DNA from: Desulfosporosinus sp.
GTDB taxonomy: Bacteria > Bacillota > Desulfitobacteriia > Desulfitobacteriales > Desulfitobacteriaceae
Assembly (NCBI GenBank): GCA_031292055.1
Contig: JARLHV010000139.1
Coordinates: forward strand, 1-50,558
Length of the DNA stretch: 50,558 bases
Direction of reading: 5' to 3'
Shown here: positions 50,196 through 50,558 of the stretch, piece by piece
Layout of the letters: each line of letters starts with the position of its first letter
Position numbering within the stretch: position 1 is the first letter of the stretch
Notes under the pieces: model-generated
What the model saw: only the letters and a program-made list of their open reading frames with translations
Told to the model about the DNA's origin: nothing
Databases searched by the model: none
Program-made: the position numbers and the translations under genes

Positions 50196-50558
50196 TGAAT
50201 TACATTCGACCCATTTAATATTGATGATCTATTGAAATCCCATAAGATATTGATGGCGGAGCTAACAAATGAAGCTGGGCGTTTTCGTGGTGTTGGTGTC
50301 TTTGCGGGAGAAAAGCTTTGACTGTAGGCGAATAAACAGCGTTCCAAGCAAACCTAAAATTACAATCAGAAAAAGATGAGACTAAGTTTAACTGTTGCCA
50401 TCGCAACCGCGCCTAGAGAGGAAGATTTGACTGCGCCGTTGAAAGAATTGAGTTGGATTTAATGAATATCTTTGATAAGATGAAGGTGAGAAATTAACTT
50501 AATTATACAATAGTGTAATCGAGTAATTGAGGTTGAAGGACTAACAATTACAAAGGGG
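50196..50558. other. 363-bp end of window
   Basis: No gene supported. A 28-codon frame at about 50377-50463 (MRLSLTVAIATAPREEDLTA) has no ribosome site and is probably chance or a gene relic. Confidence 0.4.

Noticed and set aside
1..50558. CRISPR arrays
   Set aside because: No regularly spaced direct repeats were seen; repeats found are inverted or paired.

Overview
The window looks like chromosome of an anaerobic, low-to-mid GC Gram-positive bacterium of the Clostridia. The closest picture is a Desulfosporosinus/Desulfitobacterium-type Peptococcales member; this is inferred from gene content (selenium-type purine catabolism, corrinoid methyltransferases, UbiX, YyaL, HD-GYP proteins), strong AGGAGG-type ribosome sites and frequent TTG/GTG starts. 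No rRNA or species marker is present.

Layout. (1) 1-4347 is an accessory strip: a DNA adenine methylase remnant, four small XRE regulators, a PLD-type lipoprotein, an Ala-rich membrane protein and an 84-aa protein whose promoter carries a LexA-like box. (2) 4348-9130 is a 4.7-kb integrative element inserted in a tRNA-Leu(CAG) gene. It is bounded by a 75-bp direct repeat of the tRNA 3' part and carries a YefM-YoeB toxin-antitoxin pair, a short tyrosine recombinase, a DUF1835/DUF3658 protein, two tiny reading frames and a XerD-like integrase beside the intact tRNA. (3) 9592-11485 holds a DMT exporter, UbiX and a DUF1294 protein. (4) 11613-36595 is a long co-directional purine catabolism region: xdhABC, ygfK, ssnA, a threonine-synthase-like enzyme, a second PLP enzyme, an unusual GrpE/DnaK/J-protein trio, ygeY, ygeW, carbamate kinase, a selenium-type xanthine dehydrogenase (xdhD type), yqeC, mocA, yqeB and a second amidohydrolase. 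(5) 36882-40166 holds an HD-GYP phosphodiesterase and, convergent, a YyaL-type protein. (6) 40436-43250 encodes a corrinoid-dependent methyl-transfer system (folate methyltransferase, corrinoid protein, UroD-family methyltransferase, 47-aa peptide). (7) 43607-46184 holds an MFS transporter, a small conserved protein and an FMN reductase, flanked by inverted copies of a 43-nt repeat. (8) 46185-50558 holds hairpin repeats, a decayed regulator/nitroreductase fusion, an EmrE-type transporter and a second, partly degenerate HD-GYP protein.

How the genes fit together. The core region matches the anaerobic purine/urate-type pathway known from E. coli (yge/ygf/yqe genes) and gut Clostridia: Mo-hydroxylases oxidise or reduce the purine ring, amidohydrolases and YgeY open and trim intermediates, YgeW makes or splits a carbamoyl group, and carbamate kinase harvests ATP. 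YqeB, YqeC and MocA mature the Mo cofactor and selenium centre. No canonical ygeX or hyuA lies in the window; two other fold-type-II PLP enzymes occupy the place where ygeX would be expected. The Hsp70-like trio in the middle of this region is the most unusual gene content. Its J-protein lacks the HPD motif, its DnaK has an eight-Asp run, and no CIRCE element is visible upstream.
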